This document shows positions 6,022 through 14,728 of a stretch of 64,000 nt of DNA, piece by piece. The position numbers were made by a program, and so were the translations under genes. Below the pieces are notes generated by a model. That model ran no database searches. It was not told the DNA's origin and worked only from the letters and a program-made list of their open reading frames with translations. This stretch comes from a bacterium UBP2_UBA5202 (GTDB lineage: Bacteria > Edwardsbacteria > AC1 > EtOH8): NCBI GenBank assembly GCA_002412795.1, contig DHVS01000016.1, positions 62,001 to 126,000 on the forward strand. Reading direction: 5' to 3'. The stretch's first letter is position 1. The number at the start of each line of letters is the position of its first letter.

Positions 6022-7860
6022 TCATCCCTCCTTGCGGAAACCCGGTATCACCTTCCGGATCGCCGCCACCACCTTGGCCTCGTCCCCGGTCAGGGCCGCC
6101 CGGTACAGCGGCGGCAGCAGCTTGGGCAGGTCATTAAGCCGGGCGTGCTTGCCCCTGACCATGAAGATCTGGGAGTGCCTGGTCTTATTGACCCCCTCCT
6201 CGGCGGTCAAAAGCTCCTCGTAAAGCTTCTCCCCCTTGCGCAGCCCGGTGAACTCTATTTTGATGTCGGCGCCGGGGGTCAGCCCCGAGAGCTTGATCAT
6301 GTCCTTTGCCAGGTCCACTATCTTCACCGGCTGGCCCATGTCCAGCACAAAGACCTCGCCGCCCTTCCCCATGGCCCCGGCCTGGATCACCAGCTGCACC
6401 GCCTCGGGGATGGTCATGAAGTAGCGCTCCATGTCGGGGTGGGTGACGGTGATGGGGCCCCCTGAAGCGATCTGTTTTTTGAACAGGGGCACCACGCTGC
6501 CGCTGGAGCCCAGCACGTTGCCGAACCGCACCGCCAAAAACCTGGTCTTCCCCTTCCCGTTCAGGCTCATCACCACCTTCTCCGCGATCCGCTTGGTGGC
6601 CCCCATCACGCTGGTGGGGTTGACCGCCTTGTCGGTGGAGACCAGCACGAATCTTTCGGCCCCGTGCTTCAGGGCCGCCCCGGCCAGGGTCCTGGTGCCG
6701 AAGATGTTGTTCTTGACCGCCTCGCCCGGGTTCAGCTCCATCATCGGGACGTGTTTGTGGGCCGCGGCGTGGAACACCGCCTCCGGCTGGTACTGTTCAA
6801 AGATGCGGTCCACCCTTTTTGCATCGGCCACGTCGCAGATCAGGGTGAAAAGTTTCAGGTCCTTGTGCTTTAAGGCCAGCTCGGAGGCGATGTGGTACAG
6901 GCTGTTCTCGCCCTTGCCGGCCAAAAGCAGTTTTCCCGGGGCAAAGGTGGCGATCTGGCGGCAGAGCTCGGAGCCGATGGAGCCGCCGGCCCCGCTCACT
7001 AGAATGGTCTTTCCCTTAATGTACCCGGCCATCTCCTCCAGATTGACGTTGACGGCCGGACGCCTTAAAAGATCTTCCAGCTCTATGTCCCGGATCTGGT
7101 TGATGCTGACCTCGCCCGAGATGATCTCTTTGATGCCGGGGACGATCTTGAACCTGATCCTGGCCTGCTGGCACTGCTCCACCACTTCCTTGACCACCTG
7201 CCCCGGGGCCGAGGGAATGGCGATCACTATGGTGTCGGCCCTTTTGTGCTCCACCAGCCTCAGGATGTCCTTTAAGCCCCCGCCGATGATAATGCCGTGG
7301 ATCTTCCTGCCCTGTTTTTGAGGGTCGTCGTCGGCAAAGGCCACCGGCTGGTAGCCGTATTCCGGGTGGGCCAGCATCTGGCGGGCCACCATCTCGCCGG
7401 CGTCCCCGGCCCCCACTATCAGCACCCGGCTTTGGGGCTGGTCCTTCACCTGGGCCTTCATCTTTCCGTGGGACCACAGCCGGAAGGCCATCCTGACCCC
7501 CCCGATCAGCATCACGTCCCCCAGCCATTCTATGATGATCACGCTGCGGGGATAGCCCAGGCCGGGGACCACGGCCCAGGTGGCGGCCAGGATGATGATC
7601 GAGCCCAGGGAGATGGCCTTGAGGATGGTCAACAGGTCCGTCATCCCCACGTAGCGCCAGACCCCCTTGTAGACCCCCAGGTACAGGAAGGCCGAGACCC
7701 GGATCAGGGTCACGAAGAAGGCGATGGAAAAATAGTTCGAGGTGAAAACCGCCGGGACGTTCCCCTCAAAGCGCAGGGCAAAGGCCCCCCCCAGGGCCAG
7801 GTTCAAAAGCAGGATGTCGATGGCCATCAGCCACAGCCGTTTTTTCTCCAGCAGGTCCAT
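6022..7860 (-). CDS. Membrane-bound nucleotide-sugar 4,6-dehydratase (PglF/CapD/WbpM family)
   Basis: A 612-residue enzyme that removes water from UDP-GlcNAc to give a 4-keto-6-deoxy sugar. About four N-terminal membrane segments (residues 10-125) are followed by a first Rossmann domain (VLIVGAGDAGEM, near 146-157). The catalytic SDR domain has SGAGGSIGSE near 289-298. The TDK triad (409-411) in STDKAVNPTSVMGATKR has Met where SDRs normally have Tyr, which is typical of this family. It sits between the aminotransferase and the PglC-like transferase, forming a complete sugar-making and priming set. The start codon is two bases from the stop of the PglC-like gene. Confidence 0.95.
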   Translation of the reverse strand: MDLLEKKRLWLMAIDILLLNLALGGAFALRFEGNVPAVFTSNYFSIAFFVTLIRVSAFLYLGVYKGVWRYVGMTDLLTILKAISLGSIIILAATWAVVPGLGYPRSVIIIEWLGDVMLIGGVRMAFRLWSHGKMKAQVKDQPQSRVLIVGAGDAGEMVARQMLAHPEYGYQPVAFADDDPQKQGRKIHGIIIGGGLKDILRLVEHKRADTIVIAIPSAPGQVVKEVVEQCQQARIRFKIVPGIKEIISGEVSINQIRDIELEDLLRRPAVNVNLEEMAGYIKGKTILVSGAGGSIGSELCRQIATFAPGKLLLAGKGENSLYHIASELALKHKDLKLFTLICDVADAKRVDRIFEQYQPEAVFHAAAHKHVPMMELNPGEAVKNNIFGTRTLAGAALKHGAERFVLVSTDKAVNPTSVMGATKRIAEKVVMSLNGKGKTRFLAVRFGNVLGSSGSVVPLFKKQIASGGPITVTHPDMERYFMTIPEAVQLVIQAGAMGKGGEVFVLDMGQPVKIVDLAKDMIKLSGLTPGADIKIEFTGLRKGEKLYEELLTAEEGVNKTRHSQIFMVRGKHARLNDLPKLLPPLYRAALTGDEAKVVAAIRKVIPGFRKEG

Positions 7861-7861
7861 T

Positions 7862-8416
7862 TTAAAAGGCCCCCCTTCCGGTTAATACTATCACCAGGGT
7901 TCTCCAGATTATCCAGAGGTCAAAGCAGAAGCTCCGGTGCTTCACATAATAGCTGTCCAGCCTCAGTTTGACGTCTATCTCCAGGTCGCCCCGCCCCATG
8001 ATCTGGGCGAAGCCGGATAGCCCGGGACGGACCGCAAGTATCCGGCGCTGCCAGGGCGTCCATTCGGCCACCAGGGGGGGGATCTCGGGCCTCGGCCCGA
8101 TCAGGCTCATCTCCCCCCGGATGATGTTGAACAGCTGGGGCAGTTCGTCCAGGCTCCAGCGGCGCAGGAATCTTCCCGCCCCGGTCACCCGGGGGTCGTC
8201 CCGGACCGCCAGCAGCGGCCCCTTGTTCTCGGCGTTGGGGACCATGGTCCGGAATTTGAATATCTTGAAGGGCTTTCCGTCCTTACCGATCCGGTCCTGG
8301 AGGAAGAAGGCCCCGCCCCTGGAGTCCAAAATTATCACCAGTGACACCAGCAACAGCAGGGGAAGAAGCAGGACCAGGGCCGACCCGGCCGCCACGATGT
8401 CAAAGCACCGCTTCAT
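7862..8416 (-). CDS. Undecaprenyl-phosphate phosphoglycosyltransferase (PglC-like)
   Basis: This 184-residue monotopic enzyme attaches the first sugar-phosphate to undecaprenyl phosphate at the inner membrane, starting glycan assembly. One N-terminal hydrophobic re-entrant helix (residues 8-30) is followed by the FKIFKFRTM motif, the catalytic Asp-Glu dyad D90-E91 in SLDELPQLFN, and GEMSLIGPRPE. It is the short PglC-type form, without the extra membrane domain of WcaJ/WbaP. It overlaps the ligase gene by 17 bases and abuts the PglF-like gene. Confidence 0.94.
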   Translation of the reverse strand: MKRCFDIVAAGSALVLLLPLLLLVSLVIILDSRGGAFFLQDRIGKDGKPFKIFKFRTMVPNAENKGPLLAVRDDPRVTGAGRFLRRWSLDELPQLFNIIRGEMSLIGPRPEIPPLVAEWTPWQRRILAVRPGLSGFAQIMGRGDLEIDVKLRLDSYYVKHRSFCFDLWIIWRTLVIVLTGRGAF

Positions 8417-9629
8417 GGGCCTCCTTTGAAACCTGTCCCGTCTCCCGGCATTCCAGGCGGTGCAGGGCCAGCAGCATCCCCGTCAGGAACCAGACTATTG
8501 TCACCACCTCCGAATCGCTGAAATTCCATTCGGCCAAACCGTTGACCTGGAAGCCAACCAGCGCCGCCATTATCCCCCCGGCAAAGATCGCGGCCAGCCG
8601 GGACCGTGACCTCATCAGCTTAGCGGCCACGGCAAAAATTGAGTACCACATGAAAATGAAGGCCAAAAGACCCGTTATTCCCCGGGTGGCCGTGATCTGG
8701 ATCAGGTTGTTGTGGAGATGCCCGACCATGGGTATGTCCTTCCAGACCTCCCGGTCCTTCTCCGGCATCCTTTCGGTCAGCGTCTTTCCCAAATCCACCA
8801 TCCCGGTCCCCAGCACCGGACGTTCGCGTATTATCTGCCAGCCCATTTTCCACTGGCTCAGCCGCAGGTTCCAGGAGGCGGCCTTGTTGCCGTAAAACAG
8901 CACGAAAGAAAGCCTTAAATTGTTGGCGGTGTAAAAGACCCCGGCCAGCAGCAGCATCGTCAAAACAGCCAGCACCGCCCTCTTCCACCGGGACCTGATA
9001 AGAAGCGGGATCCCGGCCAAAAGCCCGAACCAGGAACTGACCGAGCGGGTCAGCACCAGGCAGCTTAAAAGCAGGACCGAAGCGCCCAGCGGCGCCCCCC
9101 GCCTCCAGCCTCCCGGCTCCTTCGGCTGGCAGCGGTACCAGGCCAACGACAGCAGCCCGGCCAGCATAAAGATTCCACCCGAGGTCAAAGCCATCCCCTG
9201 GGCGGCCAAAAGCCGGGGCTGATATCCGAAGGCGAACATCACCATGCCGTACACCCCGGTCAGGGCGGTCATCAGCAGGAACAGTTTTACCAGCTCCAGC
9301 AGACGCTCCGGGCTTTTAACGTTGAATCCCACAAAATATGCGGCCGACAGCAGGTAGAACTTCTTGAGGCTCAAAAAACTTTCCGGGGGCGAGACCGAGA
9401 AGGCGGTGGAAAGCAGGGCCGAGGCCAGGAACAGGCCAAAGCCCAAGTCCAGCGGGGTCTTGAAACTATTCCACCGTTTTTCCACCATGCCTTTCACCAG
9501 CCAGGCCGCCCAGCCCACGAACAGCGCACTCTGGGTAAAGGCTATTGACACCGGCAGCGAGGCCACGAACCCCACCAGGGAAAGCTGGACCGTTTGGTCC
9601 AGGATATGGGCCAGCCTTTTTCTGTCCAT
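8400..9629 (-). CDS. O-antigen ligase/polymerase family membrane protein
   Basis: 409 residues with about ten hydrophobic segments, and a large loop before the last ones containing RERPVLGTGMVDLG and HLHNNLIQITATRG. That pattern (GxG...H(S/N)N) is typical of the Wzy_C/WaaL family. It either ligates the finished glycan to lipid A core or polymerises repeat units. A second candidate of this kind lies at 12656-13867. The HNN motif here fits WaaL well. Its start shares one base with the stop of the GNAT gene. Confidence 0.85.
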   Translation of the reverse strand: MDRKRLAHILDQTVQLSLVGFVASLPVSIAFTQSALFVGWAAWLVKGMVEKRWNSFKTPLDLGFGLFLASALLSTAFSVSPPESFLSLKKFYLLSAAYFVGFNVKSPERLLELVKLFLLMTALTGVYGMVMFAFGYQPRLLAAQGMALTSGGIFMLAGLLSLAWYRCQPKEPGGWRRGAPLGASVLLLSCLVLTRSVSSWFGLLAGIPLLIRSRWKRAVLAVLTMLLLAGVFYTANNLRLSFVLFYGNKAASWNLRLSQWKMGWQIIRERPVLGTGMVDLGKTLTERMPEKDREVWKDIPMVGHLHNNLIQITATRGITGLLAFIFMWYSIFAVAAKLMRSRSRLAAIFAGGIMAALVGFQVNGLAEWNFSDSEVVTIVWFLTGMLLALHRLECRETGQVSKEAHEAVL

Positions 9630-10222
9630 TAAATGTCAATCCAGTATTCGTTCATCCGGCGCCCCTGGGGCGTTGTAAATTGCCGTTTTATGGTGAACCC
9701 GTTCCTTTGGTAGAACCGGTTGACCCCGTCGTTGCCGTCCCGATCGGTGGTCAAAAACACCCGCCGGCACCCCCGGCCCCGGGCCTCTTGCAGAAATTCC
9801 GCCACCAGTTTTCCCCCCAACCCCCGGCCCTGGGATTGGGGCGCTGTCCCGATCGAGTACAGACCGGCCACCTCCGGTCCGGCCGGATTTTCACCGGGGT
9901 GGTTCAGGACCCCCAGCAGGCGGCCGATGATCTTTGGGTTCCTGATCACTGCCGGCAGGGATGCCGCCGCGAATGCCAGCCACTGTTTCTTCAGCAGCCG
10001 GGCGTAAAAACCCCGGGGGTTGGCGGTCCCGGCCGCAAATCCGGCCACCCGGCCGTTTTCGTCAAGCCCCACCAGGGCGATGCCGCTGGGGTCGGTGCAC
10101 ACCGCCCGGTAGTACCGCCCCAGGAAAGCCGGGCCCAGCCCGCTCAGGAAAAAGTTGGGAAAGCTTTGCCGGTGGGTTTCCACCACCTGGGTTATGTCGT
10201 CCGGCGCCATTTTTCGTATCAT
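9629..10222 (-). CDS. GNAT-family N-acetyltransferase
   Basis: 197 residues. The acetyl-CoA site is visible as SIGTAPQSQGRGLGGKL, followed by a FYQRNGF motif near the end, both typical of GNAT proteins. The ATG at 10222 (MIRKMAPDD) is chosen because it starts the GNAT fold. The open frame continues to 10726, but that part is antisense-like sequence inside the next glycosyltransferase gene. In this locus it may acetylate an amino sugar made by one of the DegT enzymes; the substrate is unknown. Confidence 0.85.
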   Translation of the reverse strand: MIRKMAPDDITQVVETHRQSFPNFFLSGLGPAFLGRYYRAVCTDPSGIALVGLDENGRVAGFAAGTANPRGFYARLLKKQWLAFAAASLPAVIRNPKIIGRLLGVLNHPGENPAGPEVAGLYSIGTAPQSQGRGLGGKLVAEFLQEARGRGCRRVFLTTDRDGNDGVNRFYQRNGFTIKRQFTTPQGRRMNEYWIDI

Positions 10223-10236
10223 ATCACGATCAAAGT

Positions 10237-11466
10237 TTAAGCGTATTTTTCCATCAGCTCCCGGTACTTGGCGGTGGCCGCCTTCCGGTCGCAGTGTTTC
10301 AGCAGGAAGTGCCGGCCCTTTTGGCCCAGTTTCAGCCTTCGGGCCGGGTCCTGGTACAGGGCCAGGATGGTTTCGGTCAGGGCCTTGGCGTCCTCGGCCG
10401 GGACGCAGAGGCCGCACCCGGCCCGGTTTATGAACCTGGCGGTGTCGCTGTCGGCATCCAGGCTGGCCGCCACCGGCCGGGCGGCCGCCAGGTACCCCAG
10501 CAGCTTGCTGGGCACCGAGCTTTGGCCCCGGTTCTTCTGAAGGGTAACCACCGCCAGGTCGGCCGAGGAAAGCACCTGGGACAATATCTCCCGGGGCTGG
10601 AAGGGCAGCATCCGGATGTTGTCCAGGCCCCTTTTTAAGGCGGCATCCCTTATCCGGTCCTTGACCGCGCCCTCCCCCACCATCAGGAAGACGATGTCCG
10701 GATGGTCTTTGAGGCTTTGGGAGCATTCCAGCATTATCTCCGCCCCCGAGATCAGCCCGATGGTCCCCGAATAGAGCACCACGAACTTGCCGTTAAGCCC
10801 GTGCTTCTGGGAAAAATCGTTGTCCCTGGGCTGGGGCACTATCTCAGATGAGTCGATCCAGTTGTAGATGATCTCCACCTTGCCGGAGGACACCCCCTTT
10901 TTCACCAGGTTCTGCTTGAAGCCCTCGGAGATCACCGTCACCTTGCGGGCCCTTTTGTAGATCAGCAGCTCCAGTTTCCGGAAAAGGCCGGCCAAAAAAG
11001 AATCCTTCATCACTCCGGCGTTGACCGCGGCGTCGGGGTAGATGTCCTGGACGTTGAAGATGTAGTGGCACTGCTTGAGGACTTTAAGCGCCATGGCGGT
11101 GACCCCGTTGGACAGCGGGGGCGAGACCGACAGGATCAGGTCCGGACGCTCGAAGAACAGCACCGCCAGAAAGGAGGTGATCCCGAAGCTGATGAAGTTA
11201 AGCATCCGGTGGAAGACCGTCTTCTTGGGCGAGAGGTAAAGCCAGCACCGGACCACCCTGACCCCGTCCTGCCGCTCGGCGGCGAACAGCTTTCTTTTGA
11301 AGCCCGGAAAGATTTTCCCCGCCGGATGGTTGGGAAAGCCGGTCACCACCGTCACCCGGTGCCCGGCCCTAACCAGGTCCGATGACAGCTCACGGAGCAT
11401 CACCCCGATCGGAGCCTGTTCCGGGGGATAGTACTGGCAGATGATGACCGCGTTGATCGGTTCCAT
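10237..11466 (-). CDS. Family 4 glycosyltransferase (WbuB-like)
   Basis: A retaining GT-B glycosyltransferase that adds a sugar to the lipid-linked glycan. The N-terminal half has ICQYYPPEQAPIGVM and GHRVTVVTGFPNHPAGK. The C-terminal half has VVLYSGTIGLISGAE and SKLLGYLAAARPV with the downstream acidic donor-binding region. The ATG at 11466 gives 409 residues and starts directly at the first beta strand. The open frame extends to a TTG at 11550 but without a ribosome binding site. WbuB relatives often transfer N-acetyl-fucosamine; the exact sugar here cannot be read. Confidence 0.9.
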   Translation of the reverse strand: MEPINAVIICQYYPPEQAPIGVMLRELSSDLVRAGHRVTVVTGFPNHPAGKIFPGFKRKLFAAERQDGVRVVRCWLYLSPKKTVFHRMLNFISFGITSFLAVLFFERPDLILSVSPPLSNGVTAMALKVLKQCHYIFNVQDIYPDAAVNAGVMKDSFLAGLFRKLELLIYKRARKVTVISEGFKQNLVKKGVSSGKVEIIYNWIDSSEIVPQPRDNDFSQKHGLNGKFVVLYSGTIGLISGAEIMLECSQSLKDHPDIVFLMVGEGAVKDRIRDAALKRGLDNIRMLPFQPREILSQVLSSADLAVVTLQKNRGQSSVPSKLLGYLAAARPVAASLDADSDTARFINRAGCGLCVPAEDAKALTETILALYQDPARRLKLGQKGRHFLLKHCDRKAATAKYRELMEKYA

Positions 11467-11603
11467 AAATTGCTGCGGGTGAAAATGTCGTTGGGGGGAA
11501 CTGCGGTTTAATGGATCTCTTCGAAGCCAGCTTAAAGGAATATGGATCAAAAATATTCCGGCTCAGTCGTCTGTTTCAAAAAATATTACGGCCGGTTTTT
11601 TCC

Positions 11604-12629
11604 CTACCCGGCGGAAGGGTCGCCGCCCAAAAACTTCCTGGTCTTGGCGTGAAGCCAGTCCTGGGAAAGCAGGGCCTCCACTTGGGCGGTTTCCAGCACC
11701 CGGCCGGCCTGGATCTTTTTCCGTTTGCGGAGGATCCCGGGAAGCATCCCCAGCAGGTCCCGTTTGGCCCTTAAAAAGGAGGTCAGCCTTCCGGCCCGGG
11801 CAAAATAGACCAGGCTGCCCAGGGAATAGGCCAGGTGGAGCCAGGAATACTTGAACAGCAGCCATCCCGGCATGTTCTTCAGGAAGACGGCCCCGACGTT
11901 GCGCTGTCCGTGGTAGACGAACTCCGGGCTGTTGTGGACCTGGGTGGAGGAGACCTTGTGCCGGACTATAGCCTGGGGTTGGTTCACAATCCTATGCCCG
12001 AAAAGGTGCGCCCGGAACGACCAGTCCACATCCTCGTAGCCGTTGAAGAAGTCCTCATCGAAAAGCCCGATCTCCTCGATCACCTTTTTCCGGTAGATGG
12101 CGGCGCAGGCCACCGCCACGAAAACATCGGCCGGGGATGACGAGCCCTCTTTTTCCGGCATCCTTGCCGCCGGCTGAAGGTGGTGCCGGGCCGACACCGA
12201 CCCCGCCACGGTGTAGTCAGCCCCGGCGCTCCAGATCAGGTCCGGGCGGTCGTAATAGAGCACCATCGAATCGCAGGCGGCTATCTGCTGGTCGGCGCTG
12301 ATCCCGCGGTGCAGGGCCTCCAGCCAGCCGGGCTCGGCCTTGGTGTCGTTGTTCAGCAGGGCGATGAACCTGCCCCGGGCCAGTTTCAGGCCGGCGTTGT
12401 TCCCGGCGCTGAAGCCCAGGTTCTGCTTAAGCCTTAGCACGGCGGCCTCCGGGTGGTTTTTTTCCACCCATTCGGCCGAGCCGTCGCTGGAGCCGTTGTC
12501 TACCAGGATCACCTCGAAATCCCGGAAGGTCTGGGCCGAGAGCGACCGGAGGCATTCCTCCAGCAGTTCCCTTCCGTTCCAGTTGACGATGATCACGCTG
12601 ACCTCCGGCCCGGGCCTCCCGTCGCTCAT
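11604..12629 (-). CDS. Family 2 glycosyltransferase
   Basis: A GT-A inverting glycosyltransferase: VSVIIVNWNGRELLEECLRSL, VDNGSSDGSAEWV, NNDTKAEPGWL and the acceptor-side motif FNGYEDVDWSFRAH. It resembles rhamnosyltransferase-type GT2 enzymes. The ATG at 12629 (MSDGRPG) is preferred over a TTG at 12659 that overlaps the stop of the upstream gene. The C-terminal part has a hydrophobic stretch that may attach it to the membrane. There is no gene in the 137 bases downstream. Confidence 0.92.
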   Translation of the reverse strand: MSDGRPGPEVSVIIVNWNGRELLEECLRSLSAQTFRDFEVILVDNGSSDGSAEWVEKNHPEAAVLRLKQNLGFSAGNNAGLKLARGRFIALLNNDTKAEPGWLEALHRGISADQQIAACDSMVLYYDRPDLIWSAGADYTVAGSVSARHHLQPAARMPEKEGSSSPADVFVAVACAAIYRKKVIEEIGLFDEDFFNGYEDVDWSFRAHLFGHRIVNQPQAIVRHKVSSTQVHNSPEFVYHGQRNVGAVFLKNMPGWLLFKYSWLHLAYSLGSLVYFARAGRLTSFLRAKRDLLGMLPGILRKRKKIQAGRVLETAQVEALLSQDWLHAKTRKFLGGDPSAG

Positions 12630-12655
12630 CCTGTCACTCCCGTAAATTTCTGCAG

Positions 12656-13867
12656 TCAAGGCCTGAGTCTCCCTCCCGCCGCCGGCTCCTTCACCGGCCC
12701 GGTCTGCTGGGACCAGAAGAAGACTATGGCCAGCATCCCGGTGGAATTGAACAGCAGGGGGTTGTTGCCGGCCACCACAAAGTACGATCCTAGCCCTATC
12801 GCCAGCAGCCCCTTGTCCCCCGGGCCGGACAGCGGCAGGAACAGCAGCATAAGCAGCAGCAGACTTCCGGCCAGGCCGAAATAGCGCACCATGTCTACAT
12901 AAGTCAGCTCAGTCTGGTAGACCTCCTGGTTCACCCCGGGGGCCCGGCTGTGATAGACCGCCCCCAGGCCGTCCCCGGTCAAAAGCAACACCGGGTCATC
13001 ATTGACCAGTTCCAGGAACGATTGGAAATGGGCGATCTTGATGGAATTGGACTGCTCCCCGGCCGAGAGCAGCTGGGTCTGGAGCAGCGCCGTCAGGCCG
13101 GCCAGAAATAACGCCGCCGCCAGGACCAGGGTCCCGGTGGCCAGCAGCACCCGCCGCCTTATGACATACAGGAAGCAGGCCAGACACTCCAGCAGCAGCA
13201 CCAGGGACAGGGCCCGGGCCGCCGAAAAATAGACGGCCAAAAGCAGCAGCCCCAGGTACCCGGCCGCCCAAAACCTTTTCCCCCGCCCGGCCCCGGCGCC
13301 GAATATCCGGTTCACCAGAAAGGGCACCGCCAGCACCGCCAGGGGGATGGTGACGAAGAATATCATGGGAAGCTCTATCTCCCCGAAGCTGCGGGACCCG
13401 ATCAGGGCCACGCCTTGCATGTTCAAAAAGAGCGAGATCTCCCGGAACAGGGCCGGGGCCCATCCGGCGCAATAACGGAGGCCGACGATGACGGCCGCCA
13501 TGATGCCCAGGCACAGGAACACCGGCTTTTTCAGGTCCGCCCCGGCCGCGGCCGCCGGCAGGATCAGCAGGGAAGCCCACAGCCCCTTGACCAGCGACAG
13601 CCCGGGTCTTAGGTCCCCTCCCGGATGCCGGATCAGGAAGACCAGCAGCCCGGCGGCGGGGATCAGGAGGGTCAAAAACAGCAGCCGGTACCGGAGCTCC
13701 TTGGGCAGGTCCGGCGTTTGGAACCGGTTCAGCCCCAGGGCGAGCAGCACGGCGGCGGCGAAGACCGGCAGTTTGGCCCCCAGGATGGAGTCCGCCGGAT
13801 CGAAGAAGGCCAGGCCGCAGTACAGCCAGAGGCAGGCCTTGATTATTTTTATCAGCAGCGCTCTCAT
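12656..13867 (-). CDS. Wzy-like polysaccharide polymerase (putative)
   Basis: 403 residues with about eleven hydrophobic segments, and a periplasmic loop before the last ones (LTGDGLGAVYHSRAPG...YQTELTYVDMVRYFG). Multi-spanning proteins of this size inside glycan loci with Wzx and Wzz are usually Wzy polymerases. The family is poorly conserved, so the call rests on topology, context and the loop pattern. It starts exactly at the stop of the next GT2 gene (no gap). Confidence 0.72.
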   Translation of the reverse strand: MRALLIKIIKACLWLYCGLAFFDPADSILGAKLPVFAAAVLLALGLNRFQTPDLPKELRYRLLFLTLLIPAAGLLVFLIRHPGGDLRPGLSLVKGLWASLLILPAAAAGADLKKPVFLCLGIMAAVIVGLRYCAGWAPALFREISLFLNMQGVALIGSRSFGEIELPMIFFVTIPLAVLAVPFLVNRIFGAGAGRGKRFWAAGYLGLLLLAVYFSAARALSLVLLLECLACFLYVIRRRVLLATGTLVLAAALFLAGLTALLQTQLLSAGEQSNSIKIAHFQSFLELVNDDPVLLLTGDGLGAVYHSRAPGVNQEVYQTELTYVDMVRYFGLAGSLLLLMLLFLPLSGPGDKGLLAIGLGSYFVVAGNNPLLFNSTGMLAIVFFWSQQTGPVKEPAAGGRLRP

Positions 13868-14728
13868 CTAATGCCTGGGGCCGGACAGCACGGTGAAAAA
13901 ATGCCGGGCGGTCTTCAGAAAGAATACCCACCTTCGGTGGACCAGGTGCCGGACCGACCTTAAGGCCAGGACCATCAGGTGGCAGGGGAAATTCCATCCC
14001 CCGGCGTAGTTCCGGTAAAAGCGGGTCTCGGAATTGAGGATCGAGAGGTAGCGCTCCTTCGACACCCGGCTTTCGATGTGGGACACCGAGAGATCGTGTT
14101 TAACCACCGCCCCGGTGACATAGACCATTTTATCCCGACGATTGACCTCAGAGAACAGCCAGTGGTCCAGGTAGTCCAGCTTGAATTTCGGGTTGAAGCC
14201 CCCGATCTCCCTCAAGAACCTTTCCCGGACCAAGGCCCCGGAGTTAATGGCGGTCAGTCCCTTTGGGCCCACCCCCTCACCAATATCCTTTACCGGGCTG
14301 ACCCGGCCGGTGCTAACCCTGGCCGGCGAGATCAGCCGCCCTTCCTGAAATATCCTGGGGACCGCCGCCGCCACCATCGGGTCGGGGCCGATCCTCTCCA
14401 AGGCCTTCAGGCTCTGCTCCAGAAAATCTTCCGGGAGGGCGGTGTCCTGGTCCAAAAGCAGCAGCCACCCTTCGGGGTCTTGGGGATCAGAATCCAAAGC
14501 CAGGTTGTAGGCCGCCGCCAGCCCGCCGTTTAAGGGGTCGTGGACATAGCGGTGAGCAAAGGACAGTTGAAGGTTGAAGGGCTGGGCCTGGGGGCTGTTG
14601 TCGTAGACCAGAAGGCTGAAGCCCGCCCCGCTCGCCCCGCCCCGGCCGAAGGAGCGGACCAGGGAGGCGATGGTGGGTGACTGGTCTGGACTACATTTGT
14701 ACAGAACCACGACGGCGGTGATATTCAT
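13868..14728 (-). CDS. Family 2 glycosyltransferase (RfbF/rhamnosyltransferase-like)
   Basis: 286 residues. TAVVVLYKCSPDQSPTIASL at the start, LLVYDNSPQ, then LLLLDQDTALPEDFLEQSL (metal-binding DQD), and later FNPKFKLDYLDHWLFSEVNRR. This order is typical of rhamnosyltransferase-like GT2 enzymes. Its start overlaps the upstream GT2 stop by four bases (ATGA) and its end touches the polymerase start, so the three genes are tightly coupled. Confidence 0.9.
   Translation of the reverse strand: MNITAVVVLYKCSPDQSPTIASLVRSFGRGGASGAGFSLLVYDNSPQAQPFNLQLSFAHRYVHDPLNGGLAAAYNLALDSDPQDPEGWLLLLDQDTALPEDFLEQSLKALERIGPDPMVAAAVPRIFQEGRLISPARVSTGRVSPVKDIGEGVGPKGLTAINSGALVRERFLREIGGFNPKFKLDYLDHWLFSEVNRRDKMVYVTGAVVKHDLSVSHIESRVSKERYLSILNSETRFYRNYAGGWNFPCHLMVLALRSVRHLVHRRWVFFLKTARHFFTVLSGPRH

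Noticed and set aside
9629..10726. Long form of the GNAT gene
   Set aside because: The first 168 codons overlap the GT4 gene in another frame and are low-complexity (Gly/Pro/Arg). The GNAT fold begins at the ATG at 10222.
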